Positions 1 through 7,654 of a stretch of 10,379 nt of DNA are shown here, piece after piece; position 1 is the stretch's first letter; every line of letters starts with the position of its first letter. The notes under the pieces were generated by a model that was not told the DNA's origin, made no database searches, and was given only the letters and a program-made list of their open reading frames with translations. The position numbers and the translations under genes are program-made. Source of the stretch: JBNJDJ01 sp051744845 (GTDB lineage Bacteria > Bacillota > Clostridia > Peptostreptococcales > Acidaminobacteraceae); the NCBI GenBank assembly GCA_051744845.1, contig JBNJDJ010000066.1:1-10379 (forward strand), given 5' to 3'.

Positions 1-47
1 TATTTATTATTTTTTAGAATTTCAAAAAATTATAGTCTCCAAATTAA

Positions 48-227
48 TCAAAATAAAATATTTTTAATATCTAATAATATTATATTCTCATTTGGTTTTG
101 AAAAAAATATCCTTGTGCTAAACAATATTTGAATTAATAACATACTCTAAATCTTTTTTTCTATACTTTTTGCTAAAGTTTTTATATTTTTATCATTTTT
201 TTCAATTGAATACACTTTTTTAAACAA
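48..227 (-). pseudogene. Decayed C-terminal remnant of an EAL-domain (c-di-GMP phosphodiesterase) gene
   Basis: No intact reading frame exists here, but the minus strand encodes peptide pieces resembling the end of an EAL domain. One frame gives KTLAKSIEKK, which fits the family's K-V-I-A-E-G-I-E segment. A second gives DLEYVINSNIV. A third gives AQGYFF, and returning to the first frame gives FSKPNEN; together these recreate the conserved QGYYFSKP-type motif. Rejoining them needs one added base at each of three homopolymer runs: about 154-160 (A on the minus strand), 120-122 (T) and 101-107 (T). The last piece ends at a TGA at 48-50. The upstream part of the domain is missing because carB and its terminator lie there. 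The motif match is seen in the sequence; the EAL assignment is recognition without an alignment. It could be chance in AT-rich DNA or, less likely, sequencing indels in homopolymers. Confidence 0.42.
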
Positions 228-231
228 TTAC

Positions 232-265
232 AAAAAAATAGGAACTAACCTTTAAAGATTAGTTC
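232..265 (-). terminator. Intrinsic terminator after carB
   Basis: On the minus strand GAACTAATC (257-265) pairs with GGTTAGTTC (242-250), giving nine pairs including one G-U around a 6-nt loop. Three bases later comes a run of seven T (232-238). It begins 9 bases after the carB stop codon, so it is the natural end of the argGH-carAB transcript. Confidence 0.85.
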
Positions 266-273
266 TTAATTGT

Positions 274-3200
274 TTATATTGAGAAAAGTTTTGTATCTAG
301 AATTTCAACTTGACTTATATATAACTCTAAATATTTTTTTATAGTATTTACAGAAGTCATTATTGGAATATTATAAATTTGTGATTGTTGACGTAAATAA
401 AATCCATCTGTTTTTTGGTCATTTCCATTTTCTGGAATATTTAAGATAACATCAAAAGACTCTATATCTTCATCATACTTTTCAATATCAATAAATGGTT
501 TTAAATATTTATAGGTGCCTTTTGTAGCATGTAAATTAAGATTAAGGTGGTCTATTTGTTCTAAAGATTCTTTTAATTCATCCTTTGCTTTCTTTGATAA
601 ACTAATTAATATTTTATTATTTATATCAAATATATTTTTACTAAATTGTGCAATAAAAGTCTTATATAATGCATTGTTCAAATTTGTGTCAATACTTAAT
701 ATTTCGCCTGTTGACTTCATTTCAGGTCCTAAGGCAATCTCAGCATTATCTATCTTATCCATTGAAAATACAGGTCCTTTTATAGCTAAAGTATTAATTT
801 CCTTTTTAATTCCAACTTTTTCTAAACTAGAACCTAACATCACATCAGTAGCTATTTTAACAAGTGGTGTTTTTGTTACTTTTGAAATAAATGGAACTGT
901 TCTTGAAGCCCGTGGATTTACTTCTAGTACATATATTTTATCTTTATAATATATTAATTGTATATTAATTAATCCTTTTGCTTCAATACTTATAGCTATT
1001 TTTTTGGCTATTTTATAAATTTTTTCTTTTACCTTTTTAGATATATTTTTAGCTGGATAAAATGCTATTGAATCTCCTGAATGGATTCCTGCTTTTTCTA
1101 AATGCTGCATTATACCAGGTATAAATACATCTTCTCCATCAGTAACAGCATCAATTTCTAGTTCAATTCCTTCAAGATATTCATCAATTAATACTGAGTG
1201 ATTATTATCATTAAAACTATTTTTTAAATATTTTTCTAATTCACTTTTACTTTTAACTATCTTCATCCCTTGTCCACCTAGTACATAACTTGGTCTAACT
1301 AATAAAGGGAAATTTAAATCATTACATACCTTTAATCCTTCTTTTAAAGAATCTACTCCTTTACCTTTAGGATATAATATATTATTTTTTTCTAAGATAT
1401 TTATAAATTCTTGTCTTTCTTCGACTAAATGTATTCCATCATAATCTGTACCGTATACATTAATTTTTCTATCTTTTAAAAACTTTGCTAATTTAATAGA
1501 CGTTTGTCCCCCAAATTGTAAAATAACACCTTTGGGTTTTTCTTTTATAATAATATTTATAATATCTTCTTTTGTAATTGGTTCAAAATATAATTTATCC
1601 GACATATCAAAGTCAGTAGAAACTGTTTCAGGGTTATTATTAACTACAATAGATTCATAACCTAAATTTGAAATTTCAAATAAAGATTTTACTGTAGAAT
1701 AATCAAATTCTACACCTTGTCCTATTCTAATAGGCCCAGCTCCTAAAACTAAAATCTTTTCTTTTTTAGTAACTTTGACTTCATCAACATCTCCATAAGT
1801 TGAATAATAATATGGAGATACAGCTTCAAATTCTCCTCCACATGTATCAACCATTTTATATGATGGGAAAATCTCATTTTCTAATCTATAATCTATTATT
1901 TCATCTACTGTTTTATCAATTACTAAATCAGCTATACCTTGGTCTGAAAAACCAAATTTTTTTAACTTTTTAAAAGTATCTATTGATAAAGTATTAAATT
2001 CTTTATTTTTTATACTTTCCTCTAAATCAACAATATTTTTAATCTTTTGCAAGAAAAACAAATCTATTTTTGTAACATTGCTAATCATTTTTATACTTAC
2101 TTCTCTCTTTATAAGCTCAGAAATCATAAATATTCTTTCAGAACATACATTTTCAATATTTTCTAGAAGTTGATCTAAAGTTAATTCTTTTATCTTTTCA
2201 AATTCTAAATTATATTGATTTTCCTCTAAAGCTCTTAGAGCTTTTAAAAAAGCTGCTTCAAATTTATTTCCTATAGCCATTACTTCACCAGTAGCTCTCA
2301 TCATTGTTCCTAGATTGTTATCAGCTTTTACAAACTTATCAAAAGGCCATTTAGGTATTTTAACTACACAATAATCTAAAGTTGGCTCAAAACTAGCATA
2401 TGTTTTTTGAGTCATATCATTAATTATTTCATGTAAATCATAACCTAAAGCTATTTTAGTTGCAACTTTTGCAATTGGATAACCAGTTGCTTTAGATGCA
2501 AGGGCTGATGAACGAGATACTCTTGGATTAACTTCAATAATATAATAATTATTACTTAAAGGATCTAAGGCAATTTGAACATTACATCCTCCTTTAATAT
2601 CTAACTTATCTACTATATCTAAACTAGCAGTACGTAAAATTTGATATTGTTCATCACTTAAAGTTTGAGAAGGCGCAACAACTAAGCTATCACCAGTATG
2701 AATTCCTACAGGATCTATGTTTTCCATATTACAAACTGAGATACATGTTCCATTTGAATCTCTCATAACTTCATATTCAATTTCTTTATACCCTTTAACT
2801 GATTTTTCAATAAGAACTTGATTTACAATACTTAATTTAGTACCACTTTTTATTTTAGCAATAAGTTCTTTTTCATTTTCTACATGTCCTCCACCAGTAC
2901 CACCTAGTGTATAAGCTGGTCTAACTACTGCCGGATAACCTATTGTCTTAATAAATTCTAATCCTTCTTTTACTGAACTTACCATATTACTTTCAATAAC
3001 AGGCTGATCAATATCTATTAAAAAATTTTTAAATTTTTCTCTATCTTCTGCAAGTTGTATAGTTTCTAAAGAAGTACCAATAACTTCTATATCATATTTA
3101 TCTAAAATTCCTTTTTCATCTAATTCATGAGCTAAATTTAGACCAGTTTGTCCACCAAGAGTAGGTAAAATCAAGTCTGGATTTTCTTCATTTATTATTT

Positions 3201-3408
3201 TTTCAACATATTCAATTGTTAAAGGCTCTGAATAAACTTTATCTACTATTTCATGGTCTGTCATAATTGTTGCTGGATTATTATTTAATAAAATAACCTT
3301 ATGACCTTCTTCTTTTATAGCTAAACAAGCTTGAGTTCCTGAATAATCAAATTCTGCTCCTTGACCAATAATAATTGGTCCTGAGCCAAATACTAATACT
3401 TTTTTCAT
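274..3408 (-). CDS. carB: Carbamoyl-phosphate synthase large subunit CarB
   Basis: CarB makes carbamoyl phosphate from bicarbonate, ATP and the ammonia channelled from CarA's glutaminase, feeding arginine and pyrimidine synthesis in the cytosol. The 1044-residue protein has the family's internal duplication. The first half starts with VFGSGPIIIGQGAEFDYSG (residues 6-24) and carries an ATP-grasp fold with LGGTGGGHV (168-176) and ATP/metal ligands in EVNPRVSRS (292-300). The second half restarts near residue 555 with LGAGPIRIGQGVEFDYS and has its own EVNPRASR. The last ~115 residues are an MGS-like regulatory domain (ATKGT, then TDGFYLRQ). At 1044 residues it is slightly shorter than enterobacterial CarB (about 1070), the difference lying mostly in this end domain. 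The ATG directly follows the carA stop codon, and its GGAGGTGG ribosome binding site lies inside the end of carA, so translation is probably coupled. Placement behind argGH under a T-box suggests an arginine-dedicated enzyme, though a shared role in pyrimidine synthesis cannot be excluded. Confidence 0.97.
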   Translation of the reverse strand: MKKVLVFGSGPIIIGQGAEFDYSGTQACLAIKEEGHKVILLNNNPATIMTDHEIVDKVYSEPLTIEYVEKIINEENPDLILPTLGGQTGLNLAHELDEKGILDKYDIEVIGTSLETIQLAEDREKFKNFLIDIDQPVIESNMVSSVKEGLEFIKTIGYPAVVRPAYTLGGTGGGHVENEKELIAKIKSGTKLSIVNQVLIEKSVKGYKEIEYEVMRDSNGTCISVCNMENIDPVGIHTGDSLVVAPSQTLSDEQYQILRTASLDIVDKLDIKGGCNVQIALDPLSNNYYIIEVNPRVSRSSALASKATGYPIAKVATKIALGYDLHEIINDMTQKTYASFEPTLDYCVVKIPKWPFDKFVKADNNLGTMMRATGEVMAIGNKFEAAFLKALRALEENQYNLEFEKIKELTLDQLLENIENVCSERIFMISELIKREVSIKMISNVTKIDLFFLQKIKNIVDLEESIKNKEFNTLSIDTFKKLKKFGFSDQGIADLVIDKTVDEIIDYRLENEIFPSYKMVDTCGGEFEAVSPYYYSTYGDVDEVKVTKKEKILVLGAGPIRIGQGVEFDYSTVKSLFEISNLGYESIVVNNNPETVSTDFDMSDKLYFEPITKEDIINIIIKEKPKGVILQFGGQTSIKLAKFLKDRKINVYGTDYDGIHLVEERQEFINILEKNNILYPKGKGVDSLKEGLKVCNDLNFPLLVRPSYVLGGQGMKIVKSKSELEKYLKNSFNDNNHSVLIDEYLEGIELEIDAVTDGEDVFIPGIMQHLEKAGIHSGDSIAFYPAKNISKKVKEKIYKIAKKIAISIEAKGLINIQLIYYKDKIYVLEVNPRASRTVPFISKVTKTPLVKIATDVMLGSSLEKVGIKKEINTLAIKGPVFSMDKIDNAEIALGPEMKSTGEILSIDTNLNNALYKTFIAQFSKNIFDINNKILISLSKKAKDELKESLEQIDHLNLNLHATKGTYKYLKPFIDIEKYDEDIESFDVILNIPENGNDQKTDGFYLRQQSQIYNIPIMTSVNTIKKYLELYISQVEILDTKLFSI

Positions 3409-4476
3409 TTAAGCCACCTCCAATTGATTAAAAAATTCATCAAATATAAAAGTAAAATCAACTGGTCCTGGTGAAGCTTCAGGATGAAATTGTACTGAAA
3501 AAATATCTTTATTTTTAATTTTCAAACCTTCTATACTTTTATCATTTACATTTTCATAAATTATTTCAACTGATTCGCTATTACCAACTACTTCATAGCC
3601 ATGATTTTGTGATGTAATATATACTTTATTAGTAACTTTATTGATAACTGGATGATTTGCTCCTCTATGACCAAAATCCATCTTTTTAGTATCTAATCCA
3701 TACATTAAGGCTATTAATTGATGTCCAAGACATATACCAAATGTAGAATATTTTTTAACTACTGGTTTTAAATTCTTAATAATATTTGTAAGTGTTTTAG
3801 GATCTCCTGGACCATTAGATAAAAATACTCCATCTGGATTATAATCAAAAACTTCTTTAGAGTTAAAAGAAGCTTTAAAAACCTTTAATTCACTTGCTCT
3901 TTTTTGTAAATTTTTCAAAATATTATCTTTTATACCAAAATCAATAACTGCAATTTTTTTACCATTTTTATTTTTTCCTTTTAAAATATAATTTTTATCA
4001 GTAGTAACTTTTAAAACCGGCTTAATATTTTTAAACTTTTTAAGTTTAGGCAAAATTTCTGATTTTAAAGTATCTTGTTTTACAATCATACCTGCCATAG
4101 TGCTTTTTTTACGAATATATTTTGTTAATGCTCTTGTATCAATATCACTTAAACCTATAATATTATTTTTTTTCATAAAATTATCTAAACTTTCTTTAGA
4201 CAACCAATTTGAATCAATATCAGATAATTCTTTAATAATAAATCCTTTTACTTGAATATTTTCAGATTGATTGTATTTAGGATTTATACCATAGTTTCCT
4301 ATTAATGGATATGTCATAGTAACAATTTGTCCATAATAAGAAGGATCAGTTAATACCTCCTGATAGCCAGTCATTGCAGTATTAAAAACAACTTCTCCTG
4401 GTTTAAATTGATCTATTGCTCCAAAAATTTTTCCTTTAAAAACTTTTCCATCTTGTAAAATTAATTTACCTTTCAT
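3409..4476 (-). CDS. carA: Carbamoyl-phosphate synthase small subunit CarA (glutaminase)
   Basis: CarA hydrolyses glutamine and passes ammonia to CarB. The 355-residue protein has the family's usual length and two-part structure. The N-terminal CPSase small-chain domain shows GEVVFNTAMTGYQEVLTDPSY (27-47). The class I glutamine amidotransferase domain starts near residue 173, with SNGPGDP (220-226), the nucleophile Cys249 in FGICLGHQ, and the His331/Glu333 pair in QFHPEASPGP, so the triad is complete. The ATG is preceded by AAAGGAG at 4482-4488. A 59-base gap separates it from argH, the largest in the operon. No convincing promoter is visible in that gap, but a short perfect hairpin sits next to the ribosome binding site. 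It ends in TAA immediately before carB's ATG, as expected for subunits made in equal amounts. Confidence 0.97.
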   Translation of the reverse strand: MKGKLILQDGKVFKGKIFGAIDQFKPGEVVFNTAMTGYQEVLTDPSYYGQIVTMTYPLIGNYGINPKYNQSENIQVKGFIIKELSDIDSNWLSKESLDNFMKKNNIIGLSDIDTRALTKYIRKKSTMAGMIVKQDTLKSEILPKLKKFKNIKPVLKVTTDKNYILKGKNKNGKKIAVIDFGIKDNILKNLQKRASELKVFKASFNSKEVFDYNPDGVFLSNGPGDPKTLTNIIKNLKPVVKKYSTFGICLGHQLIALMYGLDTKKMDFGHRGANHPVINKVTNKVYITSQNHGYEVVGNSESVEIIYENVNDKSIEGLKIKNKDIFSVQFHPEASPGPVDFTFIFDEFFNQLEVA

Positions 4477-4489
4477 AAAAACTCCTTTC

Positions 4490-4504
4490 TAGTCTCTCGG
4501 ACTA
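4490..4504 (-). promoter_or_regulatory. Short hairpin abutting the carA ribosome binding site
   Basis: On the minus strand TAGTC (4500-4504) and GACTA (4490-4494) form a perfect 5-bp stem around the loop CGAGA. It lies one base upstream of carA's AAAGGAG (4482-4488) and has no T-run behind it, so it is not a terminator. It may stabilise a processed 5' end or tune carA translation after the argH gap. Chance is possible for a stem this short. Confidence 0.35.
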
Positions 4505-4535
4505 ATTTAAAAGATTAAACGCATCGATATTCATT

Positions 4536-5945
4536 TTAGCTAATATTTATGCAAATGTCAATACTTTTTTTATAATCTTTTAAAAATTCTTCGCTATTTT
4601 TTATCATCTTTAAAACACTTTCTTTACTTGTAGATCCAAAAGACTTTTTCATCTCTACAGAATGATTTAATTTTAAAACTTTATGAATGTCTTTCTCAAA
4701 ATACTTAGAGTATTCTTTATATTCTAAAATAGTCATTTGTTCAAAAGTTAAATTCTTTTCTTCTAAATCTTTAACAATTTTTCCTACTATTTGGTAAGCT
4801 GTTCTAAATTCCAAACCTTTTTTTACTAAATAGTCTGCTATATCTGTTGCCTGTAGATATCCATTTTTACAAGCATTTTCCATTTTATCTTTATTTAACT
4901 TCATAGTTTTTATCATGTTAGAAAATATCTTTAAAGCTTTTAAAATATCCTCACAAGAATTAAATAAATATTTTTTGTCTTCTTGCATATCTTTATTATA
5001 AGCTAAAGGAAGACCTTTTAAAGTTGTTAACAAACCAAAATAGTTGCTAAACATCTTTCCACTTTTTCCTCTTATTAGTTCTGCTACATCTGGATTTTTC
5101 TTTTGAGGCATTATGCTACTTCCAGTGCAATAAGCATCATCTAATTTAAAGAAGCTATATTCTTGTGATGCAAATATAATTATCTCTTCGCAAAATCTAG
5201 ATAAATGTAGAGCTATTAATGATATATCATTTAAAAGTTCTAAAATATAATCTCTATCACTAACTGTATCTAAAGCATTTTGACTAACACTTTTAAAGCC
5301 TAAAATTTCAGCTAAATAAAATCTATCTGTTTTATAATTAACTCCTGCTAAAGCCCCTGTACCTAATGGTAAAACATCTACTCTTTTCTTTAAATCATCT
5401 AATCTCTCTAAATCTCTTTTGAATTTTTGAAAATAACTTTGGAAATAAAAACCCGTTCTAATTATTTGAGCACCTTGCAGATGAGTATAACCTGGCATAA
5501 AATCATCTATATTTTTCTTACTTAACTCATTTAAAATAGAAAGTAAATTGACTAAGTTATTTTCGATTAATTTAATTTTATCTTTACAATAAAGCTTCAT
5601 ATCTAAAGCTATTTGATCATTTCTACTTCTAGCTGTATGAAGTTTTTTACCTACTTTACCTTTTATTTCTATTAAACGTCTTTCTATTGCCATATGAATA
5701 TCTTCATCTTTTTTATTAAAATCAAAGTCTTCATTATTTATTTCTTTTTTTATTAAATTTAAACCATCGATTATTATATCTTTTTCTTTTTCAGCGATTA
5801 TTTTTTGCTTAGCTAACATTTTAACATGAGCTATAGATCCTTCGATATCATATTTGTATAATATATAATCAAAATCAATAGAATTATTAAACTCATCTAA
5901 TAAATCATTATCTTTTTTATCAAATCTATTTTGCCATATTTTCAT
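4536..5945 (-). CDS. argH: Argininosuccinate lyase ArgH
   Basis: ArgH cleaves argininosuccinate to arginine and fumarate, the last step of arginine synthesis. The 469-residue protein belongs to the fumarase/aspartase superfamily. Visible signatures are the substrate-binding start (DIEGSIAHVKML, 33-44), TARSRNDQ (104-111), the catalytic THLQ region (T154/H155) and the flexible loop GSSIMPQKKNPD (275-286), whose serine is the catalytic acid/base in this family. One stretch is unusual: after THLQ the common R-A-Q-P-x-x-x-x-H-H pattern is replaced by GAQIIRTGFYF (158-168), so this is a divergent but apparently active member. The ATG overlaps the end of argG by 20 bases, and its ribosome binding site GAGGTG (5950-5955) lies inside argG, indicating translational coupling. 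Confidence 0.95.
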   Translation of the reverse strand: MKIWQNRFDKKDNDLLDEFNNSIDFDYILYKYDIEGSIAHVKMLAKQKIIAEKEKDIIIDGLNLIKKEINNEDFDFNKKDEDIHMAIERRLIEIKGKVGKKLHTARSRNDQIALDMKLYCKDKIKLIENNLVNLLSILNELSKKNIDDFMPGYTHLQGAQIIRTGFYFQSYFQKFKRDLERLDDLKKRVDVLPLGTGALAGVNYKTDRFYLAEILGFKSVSQNALDTVSDRDYILELLNDISLIALHLSRFCEEIIIFASQEYSFFKLDDAYCTGSSIMPQKKNPDVAELIRGKSGKMFSNYFGLLTTLKGLPLAYNKDMQEDKKYLFNSCEDILKALKIFSNMIKTMKLNKDKMENACKNGYLQATDIADYLVKKGLEFRTAYQIVGKIVKDLEEKNLTFEQMTILEYKEYSKYFEKDIHKVLKLNHSVEMKKSFGSTSKESVLKMIKNSEEFLKDYKKSIDICINIS

Positions 5946-7173
5946 TTGTCACCTCTTTATTTTCCATCTGCTTTATATTTTTATTTTTTATTGCATCAAT
6001 TTTAAAAGGTAAATTAAAAATATTAATAAAACCTTCAGCATCTTTATGGTCAAATAAATCACTTTCTCCAAATGATGAAACACTTTCTTCAAATAATGCA
6101 TTATCACTTTCTCTGCTAACTAATACAGTATTACCTTTATAAAGTTTAAAACTAACTTTTCCAGTTACATTTTCTTGAGTTTCTAAAATAAATGAATCTA
6201 GTGAATCTTTTAATTTATTAAACCAAACCCCATTATAAACTAATTGAGCATATTTTTGACTAATAAGTTCTTTATATTGATAAGTTTCTTTATCTAGTGT
6301 CAATCTTTCTAACTCTTCATGAGCTTGCATTAAAATAGTCCCACCAGGTGTTTCATATATTCCTCTTGATTTCATTCCTACCAAACGGTTTTCAAGTAAA
6401 TCAATAACACCTATCCCGTGTTTTCCTCCAATCTCATTTAATTTATTTAATAAAGCACTTGGCTTTAGTTTTTCTCCATTTAATTTTTTAGCAATACCTT
6501 TTTCAAATTCTATAGTTACAATTTCACTTTCATCACTTGCTTCTTCTAAAGTTTTACTCATTTTTAAAAGCTTTTTATAATCCGGTTCATTAGCTGGATT
6601 TTCAATATCTCCACCTTCATGACTTATATGAAGCAAGTTTTGATCTCTAGAATAAATTTTTTCTTTAGTTACATTTAATTTAATATTTCTTTTTTTAGCA
6701 TAATCAATTGCATCTTCTCTAGATTTAATATCCCATATTCTCCATGGTGCAATAATTTTAATACTTGGATCTAAAGCTGCAATAGATGTTTCAAATCTAA
6801 CTTGATCATTTCCTTTTCCAGTACACCCATGTGCTATATACTCTGCATTTTCCTTATGAGCAATTTCTACTAATTTTTTACTAATTAATGGTCTAGCTAA
6901 AGCTGTTCCCAATAGATACTTTCCTTCGTATACAGCATTTGCTTGAATAGATGGAAATACATAATCTTTTACAAATTCATCTACAACATTTTCAACATAT
7001 ACTTTACTTGCTCCAGCTTCTTTAGCTTTAGTTTCAACTAAATCTAAATTATCTTCTTGACCTACATTAATACATGCAGCTATAATTTCTAAATCATAAT
7101 TTTCTTTTACCCAAGGTATAATAATTGAAGTATCTAATCCTCCAGAATAAGCCAATACAACTTTCTTTTTCAT
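5926..7173 (-). CDS. argG: Argininosuccinate synthase ArgG
   Basis: ArgG joins citrulline and aspartate, with ATP going to AMP and pyrophosphate, to give argininosuccinate; it is the penultimate step of arginine synthesis. The 415-residue protein begins with the N-type ATP pyrophosphatase loop AYSGGLDTS (8-16). It continues with family motifs AHGCTGKGNDQVRFE (about 114-128) and a DLLENRLVGMKSRGIYETPGG-like segment near residues 258-278. The last ~15 residues are polar and lysine-rich (ending NKEVTNENMAK) and extend past the conserved core; they share DNA with the start of argH. The start is fixed by AAAGGAGG just upstream of the ATG at 7173. It is the first gene of the operon, 18 bases below the T-run of T-box C's terminator, so its expression depends on the T-box decision. 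Confidence 0.98.
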   Translation of the reverse strand: MKKKVVLAYSGGLDTSIIIPWVKENYDLEIIAACINVGQEDNLDLVETKAKEAGASKVYVENVVDEFVKDYVFPSIQANAVYEGKYLLGTALARPLISKKLVEIAHKENAEYIAHGCTGKGNDQVRFETSIAALDPSIKIIAPWRIWDIKSREDAIDYAKKRNIKLNVTKEKIYSRDQNLLHISHEGGDIENPANEPDYKKLLKMSKTLEEASDESEIVTIEFEKGIAKKLNGEKLKPSALLNKLNEIGGKHGIGVIDLLENRLVGMKSRGIYETPGGTILMQAHEELERLTLDKETYQYKELISQKYAQLVYNGVWFNKLKDSLDSFILETQENVTGKVSFKLYKGNTVLVSRESDNALFEESVSSFGESDLFDHKDAEGFINIFNLPFKIDAIKNKNIKQMENKEVTNENMAK

Positions 7174-7191
7174 AATTTCCTCCTTTAAAAC

Positions 7192-7221
7192 AAAAAAACC
7201 TCATCTCATATAGAGACGAAG
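7192..7221 (-). terminator. T-box C regulated terminator
   Basis: CTTCGTCTC (7213-7221) pairs with GAGATGAGG (7199-7207), nine pairs with two G-U, loop of five, followed by seven T (7192-7198). It shares the TCGTCTC strand with the antiterminator, so the two folds exclude each other as in a standard T-box. Confidence 0.9.
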
Positions 7222-7406
7222 TTTACTCGCGGTTCCACTCTAGTTAAAGGTTTCCCTTTCACTTGAATCTTTAACGCAGATTTACGATATATAAAATACT
7301 CTTCATAAGCTCTATTTCACTTTTAAAGAAATTACTAGACTCACACTCTACTCTAGCTCGCTTTAATTTCTTTAAAAACTACTTTCTTAATCAAAAGATC
7401 AATATT
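7192..7406 (-). promoter_or_regulatory. T-box riboswitch C (proximal, full length, probably tRNA-Arg specific)
   Basis: This is a complete T-box leader directly before argG. Stem I runs from AATATT (7401-7406) to AGTATT (7295-7300). It contains the AGTA/GAA pair of the loop E motif and a distal arm closed by CTAGA/TCTAG with the typical AG-rich internal sequence. AGA lies at 7311-7313, just after GTGAAAT, and is the best specifier candidate (arginine). AATCT...AGATT then makes a Stem III-like hairpin. The T-box sequence AGAGTGGAACCGCG (7228-7241) forms the antiterminator with TCGTCTCT: AGAG/CTCT, bulge TGGAACC, GCGA/TCGT. The alternative terminator is listed separately. In this family uncharged tRNA pairs with both the specifier and the TGGN bulge and lets transcription pass. 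Confidence 0.93.
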
Positions 7407-7424
7407 CATTTTTATTTGATTACA

Positions 7425-7453
7425 AGTATAACTACATTTAAAATAAATGTCAA
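7425..7453 (-). promoter_or_regulatory. Internal sigma-A-type promoter of T-box C
   Basis: A consensus -35 TTGACA (7448-7453), a 17-base spacer and a -10 TATACT (7425-7430) lie about 20 bases ahead of Stem I. The same arrangement precedes T-box A, and the sequence between -10 and Stem I is also similar in both copies, so promoter and riboswitch were duplicated together. Argininosuccinate synthase can thus be transcribed without passing copies A and B. Confidence 0.85.
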
Positions 7454-7503
7454 GACATTTTTGTAATAATATTCATCTCTATTTATATTTATTCACAATA
7501 GAT

Positions 7504-7532
7504 AAAAAAATATCGCCTCTCTTAGAGACGAT
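7504..7532 (-). terminator. Terminator of module B
   Basis: ATCGTCTCT (7524-7532) pairs with AGAGGCGAT (7512-7520) around the three-base loop AAG, with one G-U, followed closely by seven T (7504-7510). This is the strongest-looking hairpin of the three in the leader. Confidence 0.88.
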
Positions 7533-7560
7533 TATTACGCGATTCCACTCTAGTTAAAGG
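7504..7560 (-). promoter_or_regulatory. Orphan T-box antiterminator/terminator module B (no Stem I)
   Basis: CTTTAACTAGAGTGGAATCG (7541-7559) is nearly identical to the antiterminator start of T-box C, with the bulge changed from TGGAACC to TGGAATC. The 3' partner CGTCTCT is kept, so the antiterminator can still form. The ~40 bases upstream of it do not contain a Stem I, loop E or specifier. They only loosely resemble the linker that follows Stem I in copy A. It is either a relic of a third T-box or a second decision point served by copy A's Stem I. Confidence 0.8.
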
Positions 7561-7601
7561 CAAAAATATATAATCCATATATTTATAGATATTCATAAAA
7601 T

Positions 7602-7654
7602 AAAAAAATCTTTAATTAGAGACGATTAACTCGCGGTTCCACTCTATTTAAAGA
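7602..7654 (-). terminator. Remodelled terminator of T-box A
   Basis: TCTTTAAATAGAG (7642-7654) can pair with CTCTAATTAAAGA (7609-7621) at 12 of 13 positions, and seven T follow immediately (7602-7608). The loop contains the TGGAACC bulge, GCGA and TCGT. The same AGAG/CTCT pairing belongs to the antiterminator, so here the terminator-like stem extends the antiterminator rather than competing with it. Confidence 0.65.

Noticed and set aside
515..949. A 144-codon open frame on the plus strand
   Set aside because: It lies wholly inside carB on the opposite strand, has no ribosome binding site or family resemblance, and is explained as a shadow of the highly biased carB codons.
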